Below are positions 25,774-34,926 of a stretch of 64,000 bases of DNA, one piece after another. The notes under the pieces are model-generated. The model was not told where the DNA came from. It did not search any database and worked only from the letters and a program-made list of their open reading frames with translations. How positions within the stretch are numbered: position 1 is the stretch's first letter; the number at the start of each line of letters is the position of its first letter. The stretch covers positions 62,001 to 126,000 of the forward strand of contig NZ_NOYD01000061.1 in assembly GCF_002258315.1 (NCBI RefSeq). Direction: 5' to 3'. A program made the translations under genes and the position numbers. The stretch is from Rhodococcus sp. 06-462-5. GTDB lineage: Bacteria > Actinomycetota > Actinomycetes > Mycobacteriales > Mycobacteriaceae.

Positions 25774-26934
25774 ATGACCTCTCGATTCGCGGTCTCCGGA
25801 CTGACGAAGACCTATGGTGCCAACGTCGTCGTCGACAGTCTCGACCTCGAGATCGAGCAGGGCGAATTTCTGGTCCTGCTCGGTCCGAGCGGTTGCGGCA
25901 AGACCACGACCTTGCGGTGCCTCGCCGGGCTGGAGACCCCGCAGGGTGGTTCGATCTCGTTCGCGGGTCGGACGGTGTTCGACGCGGCGTCGAAAGTTCA
26001 TGTCCCCGCGCACAAGCGAAACATCGGCATGGTGTTCCAGTCGTATGCACTGTGGCCACATATGACGGTCGCCGAGAACATCCGATACCCGTTGACGGTG
26101 CGCAAACTGAAGAAGGCAATAGCCGACGGTGCGGTCGAGACGGCCGCGAACATGGTCGATTGCGGTGCTTTGCTCGACCGGTACCCCTCGCAGCTCAGCG
26201 GCGGCCAGCAGCAACGTGTCGCGGTCGCTCGCGGGCTCGTGGCGCAACCGGATCTGGTGTTGTTCGACGAGCCCCTGAGCAATCTCGATGCGCGCCTGCG
26301 AGATCAGGTTCGATCGCAGATTCACCAATTGCACCAACAGCTCGGTTTCACCGCTGTGTTCGTCACTCACGACCAGTCCGAGGCGTTCGCTCTCGGCGAC
26401 CGACTCGCAATCATGAAGGCCGGGAAGATCGAGCAGTACGACGAGCCCGAGCACGTCTTCGAGAACCCGGCATCGGAATACGTCGCCGCGTTCATCGGAA
26501 TGGGCAATCGACTCGAACTCCACCGCGGCCACGGCGGCTGGGTCACCAGCGGATCCGACGTCATCGACCTACGGACTGCAACGATCCGAGAGCGTGCCGA
26601 CGAGGGCACTCGCGCGGTGGCCAGGTTCCGGCCGGACGACGTGCTGTTGCACGACACTGCCGAGCAGGTGCCGACCGGAAACATTGCCCTGCACGCAGAA
26701 CTCGTGACGTACGAATACGGCGGTCGGTACTTCGACGTGGCGGTCAAGACCGGCGACGAGCAGCTGACACTGCGCGCTGTGGCCGCCGAACACAGTGCGG
26801 CCCTGCGGCGCAGCAAGCCCGGACAGCCGGTACTCGTCAGCTTCGCGCCGTCGTGTCTGCGGGTGTTCGCGCTGCCCGACGCGTCGTCGGCCGCGAGCTC
26901 CGAGCTCGTCGGTTCCGCGGGAAAGACCGCGTGA
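25774..26934 (+). CDS. ABC importer ATPase (FbpC/PotA-type)
   Basis: 386 residues; the ATG at 25774 is preferred over an upstream GTG because it sits right before the conserved SRFAVSGLTKTYG start and has a GAAAGTGAG site. Walker A GPSGCGKTTT, signature LSGGQQQRVAVARGL, Walker B LVLFDEPLSNLDA, switch VTHDQSEA. The C-terminal ~140 residues form a TOBE-type domain as in CUT1/Fe3+ importers. It powers the fused permease that follows and could serve all three paralogous binding proteins. Confidence 0.93.
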   Translation: MTSRFAVSGLTKTYGANVVVDSLDLEIEQGEFLVLLGPSGCGKTTTLRCLAGLETPQGGSISFAGRTVFDAASKVHVPAHKRNIGMVFQSYALWPHMTVAENIRYPLTVRKLKKAIADGAVETAANMVDCGALLDRYPSQLSGGQQQRVAVARGLVAQPDLVLFDEPLSNLDARLRDQVRSQIHQLHQQLGFTAVFVTHDQSEAFALGDRLAIMKAGKIEQYDEPEHVFENPASEYVAAFIGMGNRLELHRGHGGWVTSGSDVIDLRTATIRERADEGTRAVARFRPDDVLLHDTAEQVPTGNIALHAELVTYEYGGRYFDVAVKTGDEQLTLRAVAAEHSAALRRSKPGQPVLVSFAPSCLRVFALPDASSAASSELVGSAGKTA

Positions 26935-28658
26935 TGGCAACGCTCGTCGACGTCGAACGTCCCGAGTCAACCGAGACGGCCGGCAAGCGCTCACTGACGA
27001 TTTCGCCGAATTGGCGGGCGCGAATCGGGTACGCCGCCGTTCTCGCCGTGTTGGCCTACCTGGTCGTACTCCCGATGGTGCGTCTGCAGATGCTCGCGTT
27101 CGAAGACGGAGCTGCCGGATACCGAAGTCAGTACGGCCGCTTCGACATCGGCGTCACCCTTCGAACCACGGTGGCGTTGGCGCTGGGTTCGTTGGTCATC
27201 GCGATGGTCCTGGGAACGCTGCTCGCCTTCGCTGCGAGCAGGCTTCCTGCCAAGCTCGGTTGGCTTCGCGTCATCCCCATCCTGCCGATCGTGATGCCGG
27301 CGGTAGCGAGCGTGGTGGGGTGGGCATTCCTGCTCTCCCCCGGGCCCGGTTACCTCAATGTTCTCCTTCGACTGTTGCCGTGGTGGAGCGGATCGGACAG
27401 TGGCCCGATCGACGTGTACACCGTCCCGTGGATCATCGTCCTCACCGGCTTCGGTCTGACGTCGTTCGTATACCTGTTCGTCAGTTCCGGCATGCAGAAC
27501 ATCAGCTCCGAGCACCTCGAAGCGGCCCAGGTCAGCGGATCGTCCACGGTGGGAATCTTTTTCAAGATCGTCCTCCCGTTGCTTCGACCGTCCCTCATCT
27601 ACGGCGGCGGCATCGCGCTGCTCCTCGGACTCGGCCAGTTCACCGGCCCTCTCCTGTTGGGTGCGAACACCGGCGTCAAGGTGCTGACCACCGAGATGTA
27701 CCGCCGGGTGTCGGAGTCCCCGTCGGACTTCGCGGCGGCAGCGGCCGCGGGTTCTCCGCTGGTGATCTTCGGACTGGTACTGGTGCTGGCGCAGAAGGCG
27801 TTGCTGGGCAACCAGACTCGCTTCGTCACGCACGGCGGCAAGGCATTCGCTCCCTCCACCGGTAAAGCCACGTGGGCCACGGTCACCATCGTCGTGTTCG
27901 CGCTCTTCGCCTTGGTCATTCCGCTGGTGGGTCTGATCATCGTCTCGTTGACGCCGTACTGGTCGGGATCGTTGTCGCTGAGTCTGTTGACGCTGGACAA
28001 CTTTCGGGCATTGATGGATACGACGGCGGTGGTGGAGTCGGTCCTGACCAGTGTACTGACCTCGCTGGGGGCAGTCGCGATCTGCATTCCGCTCGGATAC
28101 CTGATGGCAAACCTTCTCGTCCGCGGTCGTCGGTTCAGGATTCTCGCGCTGATCGCAGACCTCATGACCGCACTGCCTCTCGGCATCCCGGCCGTGATCT
28201 TCGGCGTCGGATTCCTGCTCACGTACACCGAGCCGCCGTTGATCCTCTACGGAACCAGAACGGTGATCATCCTCGTGTACATCGTGCTGATGCTTCCCTT
28301 CTCGACGAGGATGCAGATGACGGCCATGCTGTCACTCGGCAACACGTACACCGAGGCGTCGGCCACCAGTGGTGCGTCCCCGTTCGTGACGAATCTCCGA
28401 ATCATGTTGCCGCTGATGCGTCCGACGATCCTCAGTGCGGTCGCGCTGATGTTCATTCTGCTGACCCATGAGTTCGCTGCATCGCTTCTCGTGCGAGCGT
28501 CGACGACCCAGGTGATGGGCACGTTGCTGTTCGACATGTGGCAGAACGGCTCCTATCCGCTCGTCGCCGCGATGGCCTTGCTCATGACTGCCGTCACCAC
28601 GATCGGTGTCGCCGCGGCGATGCTCGTCGGCGGCCGCAACGTGCTCAGCAAGCTGTGA
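26934..28658 (+). CDS. ABC importer permease, two fused domains
   Basis: 574 residues with two BPD_transp_1 units in tandem (about 60-290 and 330-565), twelve hydrophobic segments, as in FbpB/ThiP. Coupling loops are EHLEAAQVSGSSTVGIFFKIVLPLLRPS-like in the first half and YTEASATSGASPFVTNLRIMLPLMRPT-like in the second. It overlaps the ATPase stop by one base (TGATG). Only one such permease exists in the window despite three binding proteins. Confidence 0.93.
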   Translation: MATLVDVERPESTETAGKRSLTISPNWRARIGYAAVLAVLAYLVVLPMVRLQMLAFEDGAAGYRSQYGRFDIGVTLRTTVALALGSLVIAMVLGTLLAFAASRLPAKLGWLRVIPILPIVMPAVASVVGWAFLLSPGPGYLNVLLRLLPWWSGSDSGPIDVYTVPWIIVLTGFGLTSFVYLFVSSGMQNISSEHLEAAQVSGSSTVGIFFKIVLPLLRPSLIYGGGIALLLGLGQFTGPLLLGANTGVKVLTTEMYRRVSESPSDFAAAAAAGSPLVIFGLVLVLAQKALLGNQTRFVTHGGKAFAPSTGKATWATVTIVVFALFALVIPLVGLIIVSLTPYWSGSLSLSLLTLDNFRALMDTTAVVESVLTSVLTSLGAVAICIPLGYLMANLLVRGRRFRILALIADLMTALPLGIPAVIFGVGFLLTYTEPPLILYGTRTVIILVYIVLMLPFSTRMQMTAMLSLGNTYTEASATSGASPFVTNLRIMLPLMRPTILSAVALMFILLTHEFAASLLVRASTTQVMGTLLFDMWQNGSYPLVAAMALLMTAVTTIGVAAAMLVGGRNVLSKL

Positions 28659-29419
28659 CGGGCGGGCAGTCCCGGCTCCAGGACAAGGTCGTTCTGGTCA
28701 CCGGCGCAACCGGAGGGATCGGTACCGCGATCGCCGAGCGGCTGGCCTCGGAAGGCGCGGTGCTCGTGGTGACCGACGTCGACGGGGCCGCATGTTCCGC
28801 ACTCGTGGCCGACCGGGCCGACAGCGAACGCCATCTCCCGATCGCCCTCGACATCACCCGAGAAGATCAGTGGCACACCGCTGTCGAGGCCGTGGCCGCG
28901 CAGTACGGCCGGCTCGACGCCGTGGTGAACAACGGTGCCATCGGTAGCCTGGGAACCGTCGTCGACGAGGATCTCGACCGATACAACCGAGTCGTCGAAG
29001 TCAGTCAGACGGGGACGTGGCTCGGAATGAAGCACGCGGGTGCATATGTCGAACGGTCGGGCGGAGGCTCCATCGTCAACATCTGTTCCATCCTCGGCAG
29101 CGTCGGCGGCCTCGGCAACAGCTTCGCCTACGCCGCGGCCAAAGGCGCTGTGCGCACCATGACCAAGAATGCAGCCCTGCACTGGGCCACCAAAGGTGTC
29201 CGCGTCAACTCCATCCACCCCGGCTTCATCGGCACGGCGCAGCTGCTCGAACGCTACGAGGGGTCCGAACGGCACGCCGCCATGATCGCGCACACCCCGA
29301 TGGGTCGATTGGGAACCGGGGCCGAAGTGGCTGCTGCCGTTGCCTTTCTGGCCGGGGACGACTCCACGTTCGTCACCGGGACCGAGCTGTACGTCGACGG
29401 CGGCTGGACCTGCGACTGA
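28655..29419 (+). CDS. SDR oxidoreductase, last gene of the importer operon
   Basis: 254 residues from a GTG that overlaps the permease stop (GTGA). Motifs: TGATGGIG, NNGAIG (a variant of NNAG), serine in NICSILGS, and YAAAK. C-terminus VDGGW as in classical 3-ketoacyl reductase-like SDRs. Co-transcription with the importer suggests it oxidises a hydroxyl of the imported compound early in the pathway. Confidence 0.88.
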   Translation: MTGGQSRLQDKVVLVTGATGGIGTAIAERLASEGAVLVVTDVDGAACSALVADRADSERHLPIALDITREDQWHTAVEAVAAQYGRLDAVVNNGAIGSLGTVVDEDLDRYNRVVEVSQTGTWLGMKHAGAYVERSGGGSIVNICSILGSVGGLGNSFAYAAAKGAVRTMTKNAALHWATKGVRVNSIHPGFIGTAQLLERYEGSERHAAMIAHTPMGRLGTGAEVAAAVAFLAGDDSTFVTGTELYVDGGWTCD

Positions 29420-29450
29420 TCGATCCGGCAGGGCTGTCGGCGACGATACT

Positions 29451-30467
29451 TCAGTAGGTGGTGAAGAAGTCCACCCCGTTGGAGGTCTGCGCCGACAGCC
29501 TGCCGCGCTGAACCAGAACGTCCAGGTGCGCAAGCGTCTCGCAGGTCGCCACCATCTGGTTGAAGCTGTCCAGGGTGGCGAAGGATCGATCGTGTCGGGT
29601 CCACATCAGAGCGGATGCCACGTCCAACCCGGTTGCGCGACCGGCAGATTCGACGGCGCTCTCGGTAGCGGCGAGGCGTCGATCGTGGTGCGCGAGCAAC
29701 TGTCGGCAACGCTCGTGCACGCCCCCACCCGGATGGCCGTGCGACGGCAGCATCGTCCGGTCCGGTTCGTCGAGCATCACGGTCAGGGAGGTCAGGTACT
29801 TGGCCAGCGGGAGGTCCCACTCCCCCAGCTCGAACCCGATCGAGGGTGTGATGGTGGGCAGCACGTGGTCTCCGGTGTAGCACAGGTTCCGGTCTGCGTC
29901 GTGAAACACCATGTGACCCTTGGTATGTCCGGGAGTGTGTGCAGCGACTACCGCATGGCCGGGAATGTCGAGGGAACCGGGCTGCAACCATGCGTCCGGT
30001 AGCTCCCAGTCCGAGGCGTCGAAGGGTTCGGCCGTCCCGTTTTCCAACGCGGTGCGAGCGATCTCGACCGCGCCGGCTCGCTCGAGCTCGCGGATCGAGC
30101 TGACCGGAACGTTGCTGCGCAATCGACCCATCGCTTCTATGCCCGGCGCCTCGGCGGCACCGAGATGCACTCGGGTCCCGTATCGACGACGCAACTCCAC
30201 GGCGAACGTGTAGTGATCACGATGCACGTGGGTGACGTACACGTCGCGAATCTCGGACGGCCGACGTCCGATGCGAGACAAGGCGTCGACGAGCTCGTCG
30301 TGGGTGGAGGCACGGTGCCACCCGCCGTCGATCAGGACCAGACCGGAATGACTCTCCAGCACATACACATTGATCGCACGCAGGCCGTCCTGGGGCATCT
30401 GCAGAGGAACTCGATGAACGCCGTCTGCCACCTCGAAGCAGCCTGGGTCGGCCCACGACGACGTCAT
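29451..30467 (-). CDS. Metallo-beta-lactamase-fold hydrolase
   Basis: 338 residues; start at MTSSWADPG, overlapping the EthD-type gene by four bases (ATGA). Metal ligands are seen in THVHRDHY (variant of HxHxDH), PGHTKGHM and YTGDHVLP. C-terminal helical region of about 100 residues, as in MBL hydrolases acting on thioesters or lactones. Belongs to the operator-controlled unit at 30.8 kb. A lactonase or thioesterase role in the catabolic regulon is plausible; glyoxalase II is less likely given the long C-terminus. Confidence 0.85.
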   Translation of the reverse strand: MTSSWADPGCFEVADGVHRVPLQMPQDGLRAINVYVLESHSGLVLIDGGWHRASTHDELVDALSRIGRRPSEIRDVYVTHVHRDHYTFAVELRRRYGTRVHLGAAEAPGIEAMGRLRSNVPVSSIRELERAGAVEIARTALENGTAEPFDASDWELPDAWLQPGSLDIPGHAVVAAHTPGHTKGHMVFHDADRNLCYTGDHVLPTITPSIGFELGEWDLPLAKYLTSLTVMLDEPDRTMLPSHGHPGGGVHERCRQLLAHHDRRLAATESAVESAGRATGLDVASALMWTRHDRSFATLDSFNQMVATCETLAHLDVLVQRGRLSAQTSNGVDFFTTY

Positions 30468-30799
30468 CCCGCGTCGCTCGCGAGGGGCACCATCGTCTTC
30501 TCGTCGCCGTACCACATCATCCGTCGGCCACCCATGGTCCCGACGTGATCGACGGCGGCTTTCCACTCGTCACTGGCCAGGGCGGCCTCGAGCGCGTCGC
30601 GCGACTCGAAGCTGAGCACCGACAAGCCGTCCCACCCTTGTGATTTGCTCCCGAATGCTTCGAGTAGTTCGGTGTGCTGCCAGCGGAGCAAGCCGGGCAG
30701 GGGATACGTGACGTCGGCGTGCTCGCCGCGCCACCACGTGATGAACTGCTCGTGAGTCCACTCTTCCGGACGGGCGGCAACGAGTACCAGGTTGTACAT
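30464..30799 (-). CDS. EthD-domain protein
   Basis: 111 residues with the ferredoxin-like dimeric alpha/beta barrel pattern of EthD: MYNLVLVAARPEEWTHEQFITWWRGEHAD, then PGLLRWQHTEL, LSFESRDALEAALAS and a GGRRMMWYGDEKTMV end. EthD-type proteins act as small cyclases, isomerases or accessory factors in catabolic clusters. Preceded by AGGAGAAGA and, 8 bases upstream of the start, by a regulon operator. Confidence 0.85.
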   Translation of the reverse strand: MYNLVLVAARPEEWTHEQFITWWRGEHADVTYPLPGLLRWQHTELLEAFGSKSQGWDGLSVLSFESRDALEAALASDEWKAAVDHVGTMGGRRMMWYGDEKTMVPLASDAG

Positions 30800-30806
30800 T
30801 CTTCTC

Positions 30807-30824
30807 CTAAGTGAATTCTGTTCA
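30807..30824. promoter_or_regulatory. Regulon operator 2
   Basis: On the minus strand TGAACAGAATTCACTTAG, a weaker copy of the palindrome: the left arm keeps TGAAC and the GAATTC centre is shared with other copies. It lies in the 69-base gap between the TetR stop and the EthD start, immediately upstream of the ribosome site. Confidence 0.55.
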
Positions 30825-30868
30825 GTTTCAGTGACAACGAGAGCCGGTGCAGACGCCGCTCGCGGGCG

Positions 30869-31492
30869 CTACTTACGTACGACGCGGATGGCCGCGTCCG
30901 TGACCAGCGCGGTGATCTCGTCGATCGTCAGGCGCCCGTCGGGGCGATACCACCGCCACACACTGACCACCAGGGCCAGCACCAGCCGGGCGGACATGGT
31001 CGGATTCGACTCCGCGAACTGCCCCGCCTCGATTCCCCGGCCGACCAACGCGGTCCAATCCCGCTCGATCCGTTGAACGAGTGCGCGGCATTCGACTCGC
31101 TCGGCCTCTTCCTTCGCGGACTGGCGTTCGGTCGCCAGGAGGTCCATGTGATTGTGCAGAATACGACGCGCCAAGGCGTCCTGAGGAGATGCCGCCAATG
31201 ACGCGGCAATCGCCCCGCGCAGTGCATCCTCGGCGTGCGTGACGCCGTCGGTGGCCGCCACGAAGCGGGCGGCGGAGTCGGCGAGTTCGATGCGCATGAT
31301 CGTCAGCAGGCAGTGCGCCTTGGACTCGAAGTAGTGATAGAGCGCAGTCTGACCGATACCGACCTCGTCGGCGATGGACGCCCACTTGGTGTGCTCGTAT
31401 CCCACTTTGCCGAACTGGTCTATTGCTGCCGTCAGAATTCGCGTTCGCTTGGACCGCGGGCTTTCGCGCCGGACGTCGGTGCCTACGGTCAT
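30869..31492 (-). CDS. TetR-family regulator, candidate master repressor of the TGAACT regulon
   Basis: 207 residues. HTH region WASIADEVGIGQTALYHYFESKAHCLL after a basic N-terminus SPRSKRTRILTAA. The ligand domain has no obvious metal site. It is the last gene of the 11-gene catabolic operon and lies next to operator 2. It is the only regulator inside the regulon's borders (24.5-54 kb), so it is the best candidate for binding the seven palindromes. Assignment is by position, not proof. Confidence 0.88.
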   Translation of the reverse strand: MTVGTDVRRESPRSKRTRILTAAIDQFGKVGYEHTKWASIADEVGIGQTALYHYFESKAHCLLTIMRIELADSAARFVAATDGVTHAEDALRGAIAASLAASPQDALARRILHNHMDLLATERQSAKEEAERVECRALVQRIERDWTALVGRGIEAGQFAESNPTMSARLVLALVVSVWRWYRPDGRLTIDEITALVTDAAIRVVRK

Positions 31493-31534
31493 GGTTGCCC
31501 CTACTGATAGAACGAGTTCTGGCCTCGATCGAGT

Positions 31535-33052
31535 TTACATTTTTCGATGTGAATTCGAGTCAGTTGCGGCCGCGAGCTGCCTGGCCAGTGCCGTCGCATC
31601 GGGCCGGGACAATTTTCCGACTCGATTCTGCGGTAAGTCGGCGACGGTGAACACGTATTCCGGCCACTTCGACTTGGGAAAGTCGTCCTTGGCCAACTGC
31701 GCGGTGACGTCCTCGAGTTCGAGCTCCTCACCACCGGTGACCACGAGCGCTGCTGCGCGCTCCCCCAGCAGGTCGTCCGGTACCGGTACGACACAGACCT
31801 GCACGACGGACTGCAGCGAGGCGATCGCCGACTCGACCTCGTTGATGTCGATGTTGCGGCCACCGCGAATGATGATCTGTTTCTGCCGACCCATGACGCG
31901 AATCGAGCCGTCCGAAGCGACCTCCACCAGGTCACCGGTCGGTAGAAATCCGTCGGGCGTCAGCTCGGGCGGGACCGGAGTCCCGGCCCGGGCGTACCCG
32001 ACGAACAGCGACGGGCCCTTGACCTGGGCGGCACCGATATCGTCCGCACGGAGCGGATTGCCGTCCGAGTCGACGGCTCGCACGGTGGTGCCGGGAAACG
32101 GCCGACCGTCGCGTCCGAGGCGGACCGACACCACGTCGTCGAGAGCAGGTGTCGTGTGGCCCAAGCACTCGGACATTCCGAACACGCGGAGGAACGTGGT
32201 GTGCAACCACTGTTCGGCCTTGGCGAGCGCGCGCTCGTTCATCGGACCCCCGCCGACCGTCATGGCGCGCATCGTGTCCAGTGCGCCTTCGGAGTTCGGT
32301 GCGACCGAGAGCTGTAGCGCCATGGTCGGTACCAGCATCGTCCAGGCAATCCGGTGCTCCTTCGCTGCCCGCAGAGCCGCCTCCGGGGACCACTTCCCGA
32401 TGGCGACCATCGGACCTCCCAGTAGCGCAGGCAGATACATTCCGAAGCAGAATGCGGCAACCGACGACAGCGGAACGAAGGCACCGATCGCCTCTCCCGG
32501 GCGGAGGCCGACGGCATCGATGGTGGATCGAGACGCATATCTGATCGCGTCCTCCGATTGCACCACGCACTTGGGCCGGCCGGTCGAACCCGAGGTCATC
32601 GCGATCGCATCACCTCCGTTCCATCGCGCGACAGAGGCGAACGCACCACTCTTCGCTCGTACGCGGTACGAGCCGAAGGCGGGCTTGTCCACGGGAAATT
32701 GCTCGTCGGGCACACCCCAATGACGAAGGGCCTCGGGCGTTCCCACGACGACGTCCGGTCTGATGTCCTCGAGTGCCAGCGCGAACTCCGACTCCGTTGC
32801 GTGCGGGCTGACCACCGCGACCACACCGCCGGCGAGACCGACACCGAGGGCAGCCGCCACGGTGCCCCAGGTGTTGTCGGCCTGAATCACCACGGTCGGT
32901 GGGCTGGGGTCGATCCCGCCGAACACGTCGGCGAGGGATGTCGCCGCCTCGACCACGGTCCGAATCGTGTGGCTGCCGTCCTCGTCGACGACTGCGATGG
33001 CATCGGGGGTCTGTTCGGCGCGGGTGACCATCTCGCGGGCAAGCCGTTTCAC
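31535..33052 (-). CDS. Acyl-CoA / aryl-CoA synthetase (ANL superfamily)
   Basis: 505 residues from a GTG overlapping the dehydrogenase stop (GTGA). AMP-binding motif MTSGSTGRPKCVVQ, FGMSE, TGDLVEV, GRQKQIIIRGGRNIDINEVES and the terminal lysine region PQNRVGKLSRPD. It should activate the substrate or an intermediate carboxylate as a CoA thioester. It is divergent from the 10.7-kb ligase and lacks its SGGTTG motif, so it serves a different acid. Confidence 0.87.
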   Translation of the reverse strand: MKRLAREMVTRAEQTPDAIAVVDEDGSHTIRTVVEAATSLADVFGGIDPSPPTVVIQADNTWGTVAAALGVGLAGGVVAVVSPHATESEFALALEDIRPDVVVGTPEALRHWGVPDEQFPVDKPAFGSYRVRAKSGAFASVARWNGGDAIAMTSGSTGRPKCVVQSEDAIRYASRSTIDAVGLRPGEAIGAFVPLSSVAAFCFGMYLPALLGGPMVAIGKWSPEAALRAAKEHRIAWTMLVPTMALQLSVAPNSEGALDTMRAMTVGGGPMNERALAKAEQWLHTTFLRVFGMSECLGHTTPALDDVVSVRLGRDGRPFPGTTVRAVDSDGNPLRADDIGAAQVKGPSLFVGYARAGTPVPPELTPDGFLPTGDLVEVASDGSIRVMGRQKQIIIRGGRNIDINEVESAIASLQSVVQVCVVPVPDDLLGERAAALVVTGGEELELEDVTAQLAKDDFPKSKWPEYVFTVADLPQNRVGKLSRPDATALARQLAAATDSNSHRKM

Positions 33053-34125
33053 TGGTGTGACTCTTTCCTGGTACGTGATGCGCTCATGTCGAGAACTGCT
33101 CGGCCGGTAACGGATCCGTCCCGCAACCGGTCGTAGGCAGAGATCGCCTCGGTGAAGGGGAAGGTGGTGATTTCGGCGCGCAGCAGACCGTCCTGCGCCA
33201 GTGCGACAACGGCTTCGAGATCGGCACGCGTACCCCAGAACGGTGCATCCACCGTCCATCCTGCGGCCAGACCGACATCCTTCCCGACTGTCAGTCGGCC
33301 GCCGGCGCTGCCTACCACCACGACAGAACCCCCGGAGCGCAGCAGGGCGGCCGCCGGGGCGGTCGTGGTGGGCGCGCCGACGAAGTCGAGGACGAGATCT
33401 GCCCCGTCCAGTGCCCTGAGCCGTTGCGTCGCAGCGGAAACGGACTCGTAGAACTCGTGCGCTCCCGAGGACTCGGCCAGGGCAGCGGCGTCGGCCTTGG
33501 AGTCGATTGCGATGATGTGCGGCACGCCCATGGTGCGCAGGATCTGCAAGGCAAGGTGGCCGAGACCACCGACTCCGATCACGACCACGTTGCTTCGGTC
33601 GTCGATCACGGCAGAGTTGGTGCGAATGGCGTGATACGCGGTCAGCGCCGCGTCCGCCAGAGGCGCGGCACCGAGAGGATCGAGATCACCGATCGGAACC
33701 AGTACGCGCTCGGACGGCACCAGCATCAGCTCTGCGATGCCGCCCGGGTACCCCAGACCGTTTCCGATGGGGGCCAGCCGGCCGTCCCCACGCCGAGCGA
33801 GGCTGCGACAGTAGTTCTCTCTGCCCCGCAGACAGTTCGGGCACGTTCCGCAGCTCCAGATTCCGTGTACGACCACGGCGCGACCGATCCAGGAAGGGTC
33901 TGCCGACGGTCCCGCCGAGACGGCCGTTCCGGCCACTTCGTGCCCCAGCGTCAGCGGCAGGTCGTAGTCGAAAGTCTCTGCGCTCGAGTTCATCACGTGC
34001 AGATCGGATCCGCACAGTCCGGCTGCGTCCACCTGGATCAGAAGTTCGTGCCCGGTCGGCACCGGGTCCGGCACCTCCTGGAACGCCGGTGTGCTCCCCC
34101 ACTGAAGGACCTGCACGGCCAACAT
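33049..34125 (-). CDS. Zinc-dependent alcohol dehydrogenase (MDR)
   Basis: 358 residues. Catalytic-zinc region AGLCGSDLHV and GHEVAGT; structural-zinc lobe with four cysteines in CGTCPNCLRGRENYC. NAD(P) fold GVGGLGHLALQIL. It overlaps the SDR stop by one base (TGATG). Together with three SDRs in the regulon it suggests several hydroxyl-to-carbonyl steps. Confidence 0.92.
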   Translation of the reverse strand: MLAVQVLQWGSTPAFQEVPDPVPTGHELLIQVDAAGLCGSDLHVMNSSAETFDYDLPLTLGHEVAGTAVSAGPSADPSWIGRAVVVHGIWSCGTCPNCLRGRENYCRSLARRGDGRLAPIGNGLGYPGGIAELMLVPSERVLVPIGDLDPLGAAPLADAALTAYHAIRTNSAVIDDRSNVVVIGVGGLGHLALQILRTMGVPHIIAIDSKADAAALAESSGAHEFYESVSAATQRLRALDGADLVLDFVGAPTTTAPAAALLRSGGSVVVVGSAGGRLTVGKDVGLAAGWTVDAPFWGTRADLEAVVALAQDGLLRAEITTFPFTEAISAYDRLRDGSVTGRAVLDMSASRTRKESHQ

Positions 34126-34883
34126 CAGCGAGCAGTCCATCCGCCGTCGACCACCAGGGTCTGACCGGTCATGTAGGAGCTGGCGTCCGAGGCCAGAAAC
34201 AGCACGGCACCGTCGATCTCGCCGTCGACGCCGCCGCGTCCGAGCATGGTGTTCCGCCGCACCCACCCTGCGGACTTGTCGTTGGTGAACAGGCCATCGG
34301 TCATCTCGGTATCGAACCACCCCGGCACCACGGCGTTGACGCGAATGCCTCGTCGACCCCACTGACCGGCCAGTTCACGAGTGAGGCCGAGCGTGCCTGC
34401 CTTCGACGCCGCGTAACTGGCACCGCCGATCGGCGCAGTGGACACCAGCCCGATCACCGACGAGATATTGATGATCGAGGCCGCGGTACCGCTCGGGATC
34501 TTGCTCACCGCATAGGTGGCCAGATGGAACCCGGCGATCAGGTTGACGTCGAGGATGGACTGGAAACCGTCCAGTGTCTCGTCCTCGGCGTTGGGAGGAC
34601 CGGGCTTGCCCGCGTTGTTGATCACGACGTCGAGCCGGCCGGTTTCGTCGAAGCAACGATCGACCAGAGTTCGCCGGTCGTCGTCGTCGGTGACGTCGCA
34701 CCGAACGGGCACGATGGCCGGAATTTCGGCCGACAACGCTTCCAGCCGGTCGAGCCGCCGCGCGGCGGCGTACACCGTGGCACCGGCCGCGGCGAGGGCC
34801 CGGGCGAAACCGAGGCCGAGCCCCGACGAGGCACCGGTGACCACCGCGACGCGACCGGTCAGCGAGAACATGTCCTGAGTCAT
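34125..34883 (-). CDS. SDR oxidoreductase
   Basis: 252 residues starting MTQDMFSLTGR. Motifs TGASSGLG, NNAGKPG, serine in NISSVIG, YAASK, and C-terminal VDGGW. The 43-base gap to the upstream SDR contains a perfect 13-bp palindrome (34902-34914). Typical 3-hydroxyacyl or alcohol dehydrogenase of catabolic operons. Confidence 0.9.
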   Translation of the reverse strand: MTQDMFSLTGRVAVVTGASSGLGLGFARALAAAGATVYAAARRLDRLEALSAEIPAIVPVRCDVTDDDDRRTLVDRCFDETGRLDVVINNAGKPGPPNAEDETLDGFQSILDVNLIAGFHLATYAVSKIPSGTAASIINISSVIGLVSTAPIGGASYAASKAGTLGLTRELAGQWGRRGIRVNAVVPGWFDTEMTDGLFTNDKSAGWVRRNTMLGRGGVDGEIDGAVLFLASDASSYMTGQTLVVDGGWTAR

Positions 34884-34926
34884 GTGTCCACTTCCAAACT
34901 GATTGTCGGACAATAGGAGTGATCGG

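Noticed and set aside
31509..31520. AGAACGAGTTCT upstream of the regulon TetR, considered as an eighth operator
   Set aside because: The arms and spacing do not match TGAACTGA-NN-TCAGTTCA; short palindromes of this kind arise by chance.
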